A DNA stretch of 5,621 bases from Oscillospiraceae bacterium. GTDB taxonomy: Bacteria > Bacillota > Clostridia > Oscillospirales > Ruminococcaceae. The stretch lies in the NCBI GenBank assembly GCA_900762805.1, contig CAAFHY010000003.1, positions 1 to 5,621 of the forward strand, given 5' to 3'. Both the position numbers and the translations under genes were made by a program. The first letter of the stretch is position 1. Every line of letters begins with the position of its first letter. The notes under the pieces are model-generated. The model made no database searches. It saw nothing but the letters and a program-made list of their open reading frames with translations, and was not told where the DNA came from. Of this stretch, positions 1-5,621 are shown in pieces.

Positions 1-190
1 AGTTGTGGCTGAAACAGATCCCCGGATTTTGTTTTTTTTCGTGCTGACAGATAGAATACCTCAGTTCTCCGTTTTCATCCTCATCTGTGTACCCGTCCCA
101 TATGGACGATTTTCGTTGCTCGACCCATTCCTCGCCCCAAAGCTCAATATACTTTTGCAGACATTTCCGCCGCATTTCATTAAAGGTCAT
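1..190 (-). CDS. Small acidic, Trp-rich protein of unknown function, partial; candidate immunity partner
   Basis: The gene starts with ATG at 190-188 and stays open for 63 codons to the left edge of the window, so its C-terminus is missing. The start is well supported: an AAGGGAGG Shine-Dalgarno lies six bases upstream, and the ATG overlaps the TGA of the preceding gene as ATGA, which normally implies translational coupling. The visible protein begins MTFNEMRRKCLQKY, has three tryptophans (residues 18, 22, 31), a DEDE run at 36-39 and 12 acidic against 9 basic residues. There is no signal peptide or membrane segment, so it is probably cytoplasmic. I do not recognise the family. A small acidic gene coupled directly behind a phage capsid gene with an effector-like C-terminus is the layout expected of an immunity gene, but an ordinary small phage protein is equally possible. 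An A8 run (minus strand of 32-39) makes this end prone to indel errors. Confidence 0.7.
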   Translation of the reverse strand, partial: MTFNEMRRKCLQKYIELWGEEWVEQRKSSIWDGYTDEDENGELRYSICQHEKKQNPGICFSHN

Positions 191-196
191 TTTGAG

Positions 197-204
197 CCTC
201 CCTT
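197..204 (-). promoter_or_regulatory. Ribosome binding site (AAGGGAGG) of the small downstream gene
   Basis: The minus strand reads AAGGGAGG followed by a six-base spacer and the ATG at 190. It lies inside the last codons of the capsid-fragment gene. It fixes the start of the small partial gene and shows that the gene can be translated independently even though the upstream gene is truncated. Confidence 0.75.
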
Positions 205-1063
205 GAACAAATCATCAAACAGGTTCGGTGTGAACTTTTGGGTATTTCCGGTCAAATCAATCACAAGGCTGTTCTGCTGCCATGTGAACTGTGCGAGCGT
301 ATCTCTATCCTCTTGGGACGCCTGAATATTGACCGTCGTCGGGTGAGAGTGGGCTGTCCATTTGAGGTGTTCGTCGAAAACTCTCCTGCTCAGGTCCTTG
401 GGCAGATGCCAGCCGGCATCGGGTCTGCCGCGAACGATGATCTTCACGTCGCCCTTGGCGAACATGGCGTATTCGTCGCCCGTCCTTGCCGTGAGCGCGG
501 CCAGAGAATAAACGTTCGCCTCTTCCGGCTTGACCTGCACCCACATATACCGCCTCGGAAGAGCGTCCAGAAGCTTCTGGTCGGCCTCGCTCAGATGGCC
601 CTGCTTTCTGCCTATGCTCTGGACATATTCCTTGAGCTTTCCGCTGTTCTGGTGGTGCGGGGAGGAAATGATAACGTTCTTGTGGAATTCGCGGAACTTT
701 TCCTCGTGTGTCGCTATCTTGCGAACGGCAGCTCCCAAACTCCTATTATACCCCGTCACCCGCGTTCTGGCAAGTCTTTCTGTCAGGCCGTTGGTCTTGC
801 AGAATTCAGACAGGCGGCCTTGCGCCGATTTCACCTTGAGCGCGAGTTCGGGCGGTATCGGCTGCCCCGCTGCATGAAGCGCGACAGCCTCGGTACGGTA
901 CTGCCGCACCTGCCGTTCCAGCGCCCGCTGCTTCTGGGTCAGAAGATACGCCTCGTTGTCCTGCTCAAGCTCGGCGCTGGTGAGGGGCGTGTAGCGGGGA
1001 ACGGATATCCCATCAATGAAGGTCTCCGGCTCGTGCCCGCAGTTGATGCCGAATATGCCGGCG

Positions 1064-1080
1064 GGCTCGCCGGACGAGCC
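1064..1080 (-). other. Inverted repeat (GGCTCG-5-CGAGCC) just downstream of spoIVB
   Basis: GGCTCG at 1064-1069 and CGAGCC at 1075-1080 form a perfect six-base-pair stem with a five-base loop. GCCGGC copies on both flanks allow an imperfect extension. It begins 14 bases past the spoIVB stop, where a terminator would be expected. No T-tract follows on the minus strand, so it is at best the surviving stem of a terminator cut by the phage junction. In GC-rich DNA such a stem can also occur by chance. Confidence 0.3.
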
Positions 1081-1093
1081 GGCTCTGTCCGCC

Positions 1094-2323
1094 TCAGCCG
1101 GCGGACGGCAGCTCCTCCCGCTCCCGCGCAGCTGCCGCGTCGGCCTTTTCCAGCATGTTTTCCGCAAAGATGCCGTAGCCCCGCGTCGGATCGCCGACAA
1201 AAACGTGCGTCACGGCCCCCACAAGGCTGCCGTTCTGCACGATGGGGCTGCCCGACATTCCCTGCACGATGCCGCCGGTAGCGGCCAGCAGACGGCTGTC
1301 GGTGACGCGCACGATCATGTTCTGCGTCTCGCGGCGGGAGGCCAGATAAACGCGCTCGATCTCGCAGGTGTAAAGCTGCGGCGTCTGCCCGTTGATGGTG
1401 CAGAGCAGCTGTGCGTCGCCCTCGGCGATCTCCTGCCGATAGGCGACCGGCAGCTGTGAGCCCTCCGGCGGGCTGCCGGTGACGCGGCCGAAGATGCCGG
1501 TCTCCTCATTGGTGAGCAGGCTTGCGAGAATGCCGCCCGACAGCACGCCCTTCAGCTCGCCCGGCGCACCGCGCGCCCCCTTGACGGCTCCCACGATGGC
1601 GGCCTCCACCAGCTCGCCCTGCGCCACCGGCATGACGACGCCGGTATCGGTATCGGCAATGGCGTGTCCCAGCCCCGCTATCAGCCCCGTCGCCTCATCA
1701 TAAAAGGTCGCGGTGCCGATGCCGGCTGTGCTGTCGCGCACCCACATGCCGGCCTTGTAGCCGCTGCCGTCGCGCGCGGCGGCCGGCTGAAGATAGACGG
1801 TGCTGCGCTCGCCCCCTCGTTCGAGCACAATGGGTACCGGCCTTCCCCCGCTGCCGCGCACGATAGCGGCCAGCTCACTGTTTCCGCCCACCGCCACGCC
1901 GCCGACCGTCAGCAGATTGTCGCCGGCCTGTATCCCGGCCTCGCGGGCGGGGCAGCAGTCGCCCGCCGCCGTCCTGACGGTGCCGAAGCCGACGACGATG
2001 ACCCCCTCGGTGAACAGCCGAACGCCGAACGGCGTGCCCAGCACCGTGACCGTCCGGCGGCCGCCCACCCTGACACGCACCGTTTTGAGCGGCAGGCGGT
2101 CAAACAGGCGCAGCGTGGCGGTATAGCTGCCGCCCGGCCCAAGGGCGGCAGCCGCCTGCACCTCTCCCTGCTCAGGGCGCGCCGTCAGCAGCCCCTGCCG
2201 GTAGACAAAGGTCTCCTCTCCGGCGACCGTAACCGTTTCGGGCAGCCGCGCGATCTCATAGGCGCCCAGGCCGACGGCCAGCGCCGTCAGCAGCGCCGCA
2301 GCGGCGATCCAGAGCTTCTTCAC
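1094..2323 (-). CDS. spoIVB: SpoIVB, S55-family sporulation serine protease
   Basis: SpoIVB is a forespore-made, membrane-tethered protease secreted into the space between forespore and mother cell. There it cleaves SpoIVFA so that SpoIVFB can activate pro-sigma-K. The 409-residue protein has an N-terminal membrane anchor (about 5-22), a conserved block including GTPFGVRLFTEGVIVVGF (96-113), a PDZ domain (about 105-185) and a C-terminal S55 domain (about 190-395). The catalytic triad reads His220 (GLGHAI), Asp342 (VTDSR) and Ser357 (GMSGSP). The Asp-to-Ser spacing of 15 equals that of the B. subtilis enzyme (Asp363, Ser378). The C-terminus reaches the usual THVFV...GYGIF end, so the gene looks intact. 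The start is GTG at 2323, supported by an AGGGGG Shine-Dalgarno. It lies 72 bp after the Ca2+ ATPase gene and is probably co-transcribed at least in part. Its stop abuts a phage capsid fragment instead of the customary spo0A. Confidence 0.96.
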   Translation of the reverse strand: MKKLWIAAAALLTALAVGLGAYEIARLPETVTVAGEETFVYRQGLLTARPEQGEVQAAAALGPGGSYTATLRLFDRLPLKTVRVRVGGRRTVTVLGTPFGVRLFTEGVIVVGFGTVRTAAGDCCPAREAGIQAGDNLLTVGGVAVGGNSELAAIVRGSGGRPVPIVLERGGERSTVYLQPAAARDGSGYKAGMWVRDSTAGIGTATFYDEATGLIAGLGHAIADTDTGVVMPVAQGELVEAAIVGAVKGARGAPGELKGVLSGGILASLLTNEETGIFGRVTGSPPEGSQLPVAYRQEIAEGDAQLLCTINGQTPQLYTCEIERVYLASRRETQNMIVRVTDSRLLAATGGIVQGMSGSPIVQNGSLVGAVTHVFVGDPTRGYGIFAENMLEKADAAAAREREELPSAG

Positions 2324-2331
2324 TTTGTATT

Positions 2332-2337
2332 CCCCCT
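2332..2337 (-). promoter_or_regulatory. Ribosome binding site deciding the GTG start of spoIVB
   Basis: AGGGGG on the minus strand lies eight bases upstream of the GTG at 2323-2321. The next residues (KKLWIAAAALL) form the expected lysine-led membrane anchor, so the GTG is preferred over any internal start. Confidence 0.65.
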
Positions 2338-2357
2338 GTTTTCAGGCATGATACCGC

Positions 2358-2367
2358 TATTGTGCCC
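2358..2367 (-). promoter_or_regulatory. Possible forespore sigma (SigF/SigG-type) -10 element of spoIVB
   Basis: GGGCACAATA on the minus strand fits the published SigF -10 pattern GGNNANANTR at every constrained position. B. subtilis spoIVB is known to be read by forespore sigma factors. The matching -35 region (around 2382-2388, CGTTTTA) fits poorly, so this rests on the -10 element alone. The leader to the GTG would be about 30 bases. Confidence 0.3.
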
Positions 2368-2395
2368 CAAAAACCGGCCGATAAAACGGAGGATT

Positions 2396-4864
2396 TTACC
2401 GCTTGTGTAAGATCCTGTCAAGCAGTGCGCCCAGCGGCAGCGAGAGCAGCGTCGCGCCGGCCGCCGCGGCCAGCGGCAGGCCAGAAAGTGACGTTGTTTC
2501 AAATATCACGTGCAGGAGCGGCCAGTAAATGGTGATCAGCGTCACAGCCAGCGAAAAGAGCACCGCCCCCGACAGCGCCGGGTTGGAAAACAGCCCGCTG
2601 CGGCGCGTGCCGACGATATAGAGCATTTGTGAGAACACCAGTGTAAAATAGGCCGCCGTGCGCGCCGTGACAAGGCTGCCCGAAAGGCCATAGGCGGCAA
2701 GAAAGCTCATGATATTGCAGAACGCCAGCGAAAAGCCGCGCACAGCGATGCCCGCCAGCATGCCGCCCGTGAGCAGCGGCTGGTCCTTGGGGCGGGGCGG
2801 GTCGGTATCGACCTGCCGCCCGGCCGGCTCCAGCCCCAGCGCCACGGCGGGCAGGCCGTCGGTGATGAGGTTGATGAGCAGCAGCTGTACAGGCAGAAAG
2901 ATGGGCGGTGTGCCGACAGCCATGCCCAGCACCACCGTCAGCACCTCGCCGAGATTGCAGGCCAGAAGATAGCGGATGAAGGCGCGGATATTCTGGTAGA
3001 GGATGCGCCCCTCGCGCACAGCCGCCACGATGGTAGCAAAGTTATCGTCAAGGATCACAACGCCGGCGGCCTCCTTGGTGACCTCGGTGCCCGTCATGCC
3101 CATGGCGACGCCGACATCGGCCTCCTTGACGGCCGGAGCGTCATTGACGCCGTCGCCCGTCATGACAGTGACAAGGCCGGCGCTTTTATAGGCGCGCACC
3201 AGCCGCAGCTTGTGGGCCGGCGTCACCCGCGCAAAGATATGGCAGCGGGCCGCTTCACACGCCAGCGCGGCGTCGTCGAGCCGATCGAGCTGCTCGCCCG
3301 TCAGCACACGGTCGGCGGGGATGCCGGCCTTGCGGGCAACGGCGCAGGCCGTTTCGGGCGCGTCGCCCGTGATCATGGCCACGGCGATGCCCATACGGCG
3401 GCAGCGGGCGACGGCGTCGGGGATTTCGGGGCGCGGCGGGTCGAGAAGGCCGCAAAGCCCCAGCAGCACGGTGCGGCCGTCGGCATACCGGCGCGCCAGC
3501 GCCAGCACCCGCAGCGCCTCTCCGGCCATGTCGGAGGCCGCTTTTTCCAGCGCCCGGCGGCCGGCCGCGTCGAGCGGAGCGCGGCCAAGAGGCGTCAGCT
3601 GATCGGTACACAGCGGCAGCAGGACATCGGGCGCGCCCTTGATATAGGCCACCGTCAGCCCCTCCTGCCGCACTGTTACGGCCATGTATTTCCGCCGGCT
3701 GTCAAAGGGCAGCTCGGATACCCTGGGATGCTGCCGCCGCAGCCGATCGGGGTCGAGGCCGGCGTCCTGCGCCGCACGCAGCAGCGCGCACTCAGTAGGG
3801 CTTCCCAGCAGGCGGCCGCCCTCGACAGCGGCCGACGAGCACAGCACGCCGCACAGCAGCGCCTGCCGCGCCGCATCGGTCAGCGGCTCGCCCGCCCGCA
3901 GGCGGCTCTCCCTGCCGCCTGCATACAGCCGCTCGACAGCCATACGGTTCTCGGTGATGGTGCCGGTCTTGTCACAGCAGATGACCGATGCCGCGCCAAG
4001 GCTCTCGACGGCGTGCAGCCGCCGGATGAGCGCCCCTTTCCTGAGGATGCGCCCCACCGACAGCGCCAGCACCATCGTCACAACGGCGGGCAGCCCCTCC
4101 GGGATAGCGGCCACGGCCAGCGACAGCCCCATGAGGATCATATCGAACAGCCCTTCGCCGCGCAGCACCCCGATAAGGGCCACCAGCGCGCAGATGGACA
4201 GACAGCCGACGGCGATCTGATTGCCAAAAACAGTCAGCTGCTGTTCGAGCGGCGTTTTTTCCTCCTTGACGGTGCCGATCATGCCGGCGATGCCGCCCAT
4301 CTCGGTGCGCATCCCCGTTTTTTCGACCTCGGCCTCGCCGCGGCCGGCGCAGACGGTGGTTCCCATAAAGACGCGGCCGCCCGCCTTTTTGGCGACGGGG
4401 TGGGCCTCGCCGGTCAGCATCGACTCGTCGGTCTCAAGCGCCGACACGGCGCGCAGCACGCCATCGGCCGCTACGCTGTCGCCCGGCGCCAGCAGCAGGA
4501 TATCCCCCGGCACAACGGCGGACGACGGCAGCTCGACCGTCCTTCCCCCGCGCCGCACCAGTGAGCGGGGCGCCGACAGCTCGGCCAGCCGCGCCAGCGT
4601 GCGCTCGGTGCGGTACTCCTGCACAAAGCCCATCGCGGCGTTGAGCAGCATGATGGCGAGGATGGAAACAGCCTCGGTAAACTCGCCGACTGTCACCGAA
4701 AAGACAGCGGCCGCCGCCAGTATCACGATCAGAATATCACAGAACTGCGAAAAAAAGATGCCGAGCGCGCTGCGTCCCTTGGGCGGGTCGATCCGGTTCT
4801 CGCCGTATTCGGCCAGCCGCTCGGCCGCCTGCTGCTCATCAAGTCCCTTTTGAAGATCGGTCAT
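2396..4864 (-). CDS. SERCA-type P-type Ca2+-transporting ATPase (YloB/PMR1-like)
   Basis: This is a cation-transporting P2A-type ATPase that should move Ca2+ across the cytoplasmic membrane, away from the cytosol. The 822 residues contain, in order, an N-terminal cytoplasmic tail with an ExRLxxYGxN-like motif (15-24), two membrane helices (about 42-82), the actuator domain with TGEA (151-154), two helices ending in PEGLP (255-259), the phosphorylated Asp298 in DKTGT, a nucleotide-binding domain with KGAP (409-412), MITGD (497-501), TGDGVNDAP (569-577) and about six C-terminal helices. Ca2+-site residues of SERCA are conserved: Glu256, Asn637, Glu640, Asn665, Thr668 and Asp669. The position of SERCA Glu908 appears to be Gln746, as often in bacterial members, which may limit transport to one ion. 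At 822 residues it is somewhat shorter than YloB (about 890), mainly in the nucleotide-binding domain. The start ATG at 4864 has AGGAG six bases upstream. It precedes spoIVB on the same strand, and B. subtilis YloB is sporulation-expressed, so a role in spore calcium is plausible. Confidence 0.95.
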   Translation of the reverse strand: MTDLQKGLDEQQAAERLAEYGENRIDPPKGRSALGIFFSQFCDILIVILAAAAVFSVTVGEFTEAVSILAIMLLNAAMGFVQEYRTERTLARLAELSAPRSLVRRGGRTVELPSSAVVPGDILLLAPGDSVAADGVLRAVSALETDESMLTGEAHPVAKKAGGRVFMGTTVCAGRGEAEVEKTGMRTEMGGIAGMIGTVKEEKTPLEQQLTVFGNQIAVGCLSICALVALIGVLRGEGLFDMILMGLSLAVAAIPEGLPAVVTMVLALSVGRILRKGALIRRLHAVESLGAASVICCDKTGTITENRMAVERLYAGGRESRLRAGEPLTDAARQALLCGVLCSSAAVEGGRLLGSPTECALLRAAQDAGLDPDRLRRQHPRVSELPFDSRRKYMAVTVRQEGLTVAYIKGAPDVLLPLCTDQLTPLGRAPLDAAGRRALEKAASDMAGEALRVLALARRYADGRTVLLGLCGLLDPPRPEIPDAVARCRRMGIAVAMITGDAPETACAVARKAGIPADRVLTGEQLDRLDDAALACEAARCHIFARVTPAHKLRLVRAYKSAGLVTVMTGDGVNDAPAVKEADVGVAMGMTGTEVTKEAAGVVILDDNFATIVAAVREGRILYQNIRAFIRYLLACNLGEVLTVVLGMAVGTPPIFLPVQLLLINLITDGLPAVALGLEPAGRQVDTDPPRPKDQPLLTGGMLAGIAVRGFSLAFCNIMSFLAAYGLSGSLVTARTAAYFTLVFSQMLYIVGTRRSGLFSNPALSGAVLFSLAVTLITIYWPLLHVIFETTSLSGLPLAAAAGATLLSLPLGALLDRILHKR

Positions 4865-4870
4865 GCCCTG

Positions 4871-4875
4871 CTCCT
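4871..4875 (-). promoter_or_regulatory. Ribosome binding site of the Ca2+ ATPase gene
   Basis: AGGAG on the minus strand sits six bases before the ATG at 4864-4862 and supports that start. No earlier in-frame start with an RBS is evident in the short upstream region. Confidence 0.65.
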
Positions 4876-4891
4876 GTCATCCTTTTTTCAA

Positions 4892-4922
4892 TAGGTATGA
4901 GAGCGGCATGTCCTGTTATGCT
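4892..4922 (-). promoter_or_regulatory. SigG-like forespore promoter driving the Ca2+ ATPase
   Basis: On the minus strand AGCATA (4922-4917) is followed by a 17-base spacer and CATACCTA (4899-4892). This approximates the SigG consensus TGMATA-N17/18-CATACTA: the last four bases of the -35 and the first five of the -10 match, with standard spacing. Transcription would begin about 20 bases before the ATG and leave room for the AGGAG site. It would place the ATPase, and by read-through spoIVB, under forespore control. No good vegetative promoter is visible for this gene within the 110-bp gap. The call is by eye. Confidence 0.4.
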
Positions 4923-4923
4923 A

Positions 4924-4952
4924 TTGTGCAGCGGCGCAAAATGGGGTATAAT
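4924..4952 (+). promoter_or_regulatory. Vegetative (SigA/sigma-70) promoter of the flavoprotein gene
   Basis: TTGTGC (4924-4929), a 17-base spacer and a perfect TATAAT (4947-4952) point at the plus-strand gene starting at 4975. Predicted transcription start is about 4959, giving a short leader of about 16 bases that begins just ahead of the ribosome binding site. The -35 element overlaps the start region of the divergent ATPase promoter, so the two transcripts could compete. Confidence 0.65.
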
Positions 4953-4960
4953 AGCGGCAA

Positions 4961-4966
4961 AGGAGG
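4961..4966 (+). promoter_or_regulatory. Consensus ribosome binding site (AGGAGG) of the flavoprotein gene
   Basis: AGGAGG lies eight bases upstream of the ATG at 4975 and fixes the start of the right-hand partial gene. Confidence 0.8.
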
Positions 4967-4974
4967 GCTGAACC

Positions 4975-5621
4975 ATGCACGATTGCCTCATCATCGGCTC
5001 CGGCGTGGCGGCCGTTTCGGCGGCGCTGACGCTGAATAACCATAAAAAAGATATCCTCTGGGTGGGATTTTCCTCGCTCAGCGACAAGATCCGGCGGGCC
5101 GAACGCATCAGCAACTACCCCGGTCTGCCGGCCGTTTCGGGCGAGCAGTTCGCCGAGGCGCTCCGGCGGCAGATCGCCGAGGCCGGCCTGACCGTCACCG
5201 AAGGCGTCGTGACGGCTGTCCAGCCCTACGGCGGCCGCTTCGGCGCCGCCGTAGGCCGCGAATTCTACGAGGCCTGCACCGTCATTCTGGCCACCGGCAC
5301 CGGCGCCTCGCGCGAGCTGCCGGGTGAAGCGCGGCTGCTGGGGCGCGGTGTTTCCTACTGTGCCACCTGCGACGGGATGCTCTACCGCGGCAAGAACATT
5401 TTTGTGAGCTGCGAAAACTCCGACCTGCTTTATGAGGTGGAATTTCTGGCCTCGCTGGCCGCATCGGTGGTGCTGTACGCCCCCTTTGAGCCGCTGACGC
5501 TGCCGGCCAATGTGACACTGAGCGACCGCAAGCCGACTGCCGTGACGGGTGAAACGCGGCTCACCGCCGTGCGGCTGGGCGACAGCGAGCAGCCCTTTGA
5601 CGGCGCCTTTCTTCTCAAGTC
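4975..5621 (+). CDS. Thioredoxin-reductase-like FAD flavoprotein, partial, lacking a clear NADPH-binding motif
   Basis: The gene starts at ATG 4975 behind a consensus RBS and runs off the right edge after 215 codons, about two thirds of a normal thioredoxin reductase (about 310 residues). The N-terminus has the FAD dinucleotide motif GSGVAA (8-13), the family's NYPG (47-50), a second flavin motif ATGTGA (106-111) and the redox pair Cys129-A-T-Cys132 in YCATCDG, which would pass electrons to thioredoxin or a related protein. In ordinary TrxB a second GxGxxA motif and an HRRxxxR segment follow and bind NADPH. Here the equivalent stretch reads FVSCENSDLLYEVEF (143-157), with no glycine cluster, and VVLYAPFEPL (165-174), with no arginine pair. 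This resembles the clostridial ferredoxin-dependent (FFTR) and DFTR-type reductases, known to have lost NADPH binding. The electron donor is inferred and the C-terminal third is unseen. The gene is divergent from the ATPase and has its own vegetative promoter. Confidence 0.88.
   Translation, partial: MHDCLIIGSGVAAVSAALTLNNHKKDILWVGFSSLSDKIRRAERISNYPGLPAVSGEQFAEALRRQIAEAGLTVTEGVVTAVQPYGGRFGAAVGREFYEACTVILATGTGASRELPGEARLLGRGVSYCATCDGMLYRGKNIFVSCENSDLLYEVEFLASLAASVVLYAPFEPLTLPANVTLSDRKPTAVTGETRLTAVRLGDSEQPFDGAFLLK

Larger units (their letters stand above)
187..1093 (-). pseudogene. 5'-truncated phage minor capsid protein with JAB-like C-terminal extension
   Basis: The frame ends with TGA at 189-187. 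It starts reading as protein at about 1066-1050 (EPAGIFGINCGH). The NC-x-H segment (about 1044-1033) followed by an aromatic/Pro-rich stretch and a long charged helix (YLLTQKQRALERQVRQYR, about 936-883) resembles the C-terminal end of phage minor capsid protein 2 / MuF-like head proteins. After a linker comes a segment with EYAMF (474-460), VRG and HSHP (351-340), then S (318-316) and D (309-307). This resembles a JAMM metal site, H-x-H-x8-S-x2-D, one residue longer than the canonical spacing. Usual family members have several hundred more N-terminal residues, absent here. The frame stays open into the end of spoIVB, but that part is only its shadow, and I see no convincing start with an RBS. 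I therefore call it a prophage remnant. The JAB assignment is by motif only and is uncertain. Confidence 0.65.

Noticed and set aside
32..39. A8 run in the small partial gene as a frameshift or phase-variation site
   Set aside because: The frame is not the X-XXY-YYZ phase needed for -1 slippage, and eight bases alone is weak evidence. It is noted only as a possible sequencing-error spot.
1094..1200. N-terminal extension of the capsid frame from a TTG inside spoIVB
   Set aside because: This part is the out-of-frame reading of the conserved SpoIVB C-terminus, is Arg/Ser-rich nonsense, and the TTG has no good RBS. The real capsid homology begins only after the spoIVB stop.
238..1281. Long plus-strand open frame opposite the capsid fragment and spoIVB end
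   Set aside because: It is antisense to two recognisable proteins, its translation has no family resemblance, and it lacks an RBS. Long antisense frames are common in GC-rich DNA.
2369..2389. Possible terminator after the ATPase (CCG..CGG stem then T5 on the minus strand)
   Set aside because: The stem is only three base pairs and the T-run is followed by GGGG, so it does not make a credible intrinsic terminator.
1664..2410. A plus-strand open frame opposite the 5' half of spoIVB
   Set aside because: It is a shadow of the SpoIVB PDZ region with no RBS or recognisable domain.
3212..4564. A 450-codon plus-strand open frame inside the ATPase gene
   Set aside because: It is fully antisense to conserved ATPase motifs, and its protein is low-complexity and rich in Arg, Gln and His. 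It is a compositional shadow.
4839..5114. Minus-strand open frame across the divergent promoter region
   Set aside because: It overlaps the strong promoter and start of the flavoprotein gene and the start of the ATPase gene, and has no family resemblance.

Overview
The window looks like chromosomal DNA from a high-GC, endospore-forming Firmicute, most likely a Clostridia lineage near the Oscillospiraceae/Ruminococcaceae. The evidence is a full-length SpoIVB sporulation protease with its catalytic residues, strong GC bias (roughly two thirds G+C by eye) across about 1100-5621, AGGAGG-type ribosome binding sites, and codons ending mostly in G or C. This taxonomic placement is inferred from gene content, not from a search.

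Layout, right to left on the minus strand. A SERCA-like Ca2+ P-type ATPase (2396-4864) is followed after 72 bp by spoIVB (1094-2323, GTG start). Directly against the end of spoIVB, with no intergenic DNA, lies the 3' part of a phage minor capsid gene (187 to about 1093). It has lost its 5' end and start codon. Its C-terminal extension ends in a JAB/JAMM-like HSHP...SxxD segment. Its stop overlaps by 4 bp (ATGA) the start of a small acidic, tryptophan-rich gene (1-190) that runs off the left edge. The left kilobase is clearly less GC-rich than the rest, which fits prophage origin.

On the plus strand, divergent from the ATPase, a thioredoxin-reductase-like flavoprotein gene begins at 4975 and runs off the right edge. 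It keeps the FAD-binding motif and the CxxC redox pair, but the usual second nucleotide-binding motif is absent. That suggests a ferredoxin- or otherwise non-NADPH-dependent type. The 110 bp between the two divergent genes holds a good vegetative promoter for the flavoprotein and a sigma-G-like promoter for the ATPase.

Working model: the ATPase and SpoIVB form a sporulation-linked pair (calcium transport; SpoIVB signalling from forespore to mother cell for sigma-K activation). Where spo0A usually follows spoIVB, this window instead has a decayed prophage fragment. That fragment carries what may be the end of a phage-encoded polymorphic (MuF-like) effector and a translationally coupled partner that could be its immunity protein. 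This last point is the most speculative and the most interesting.
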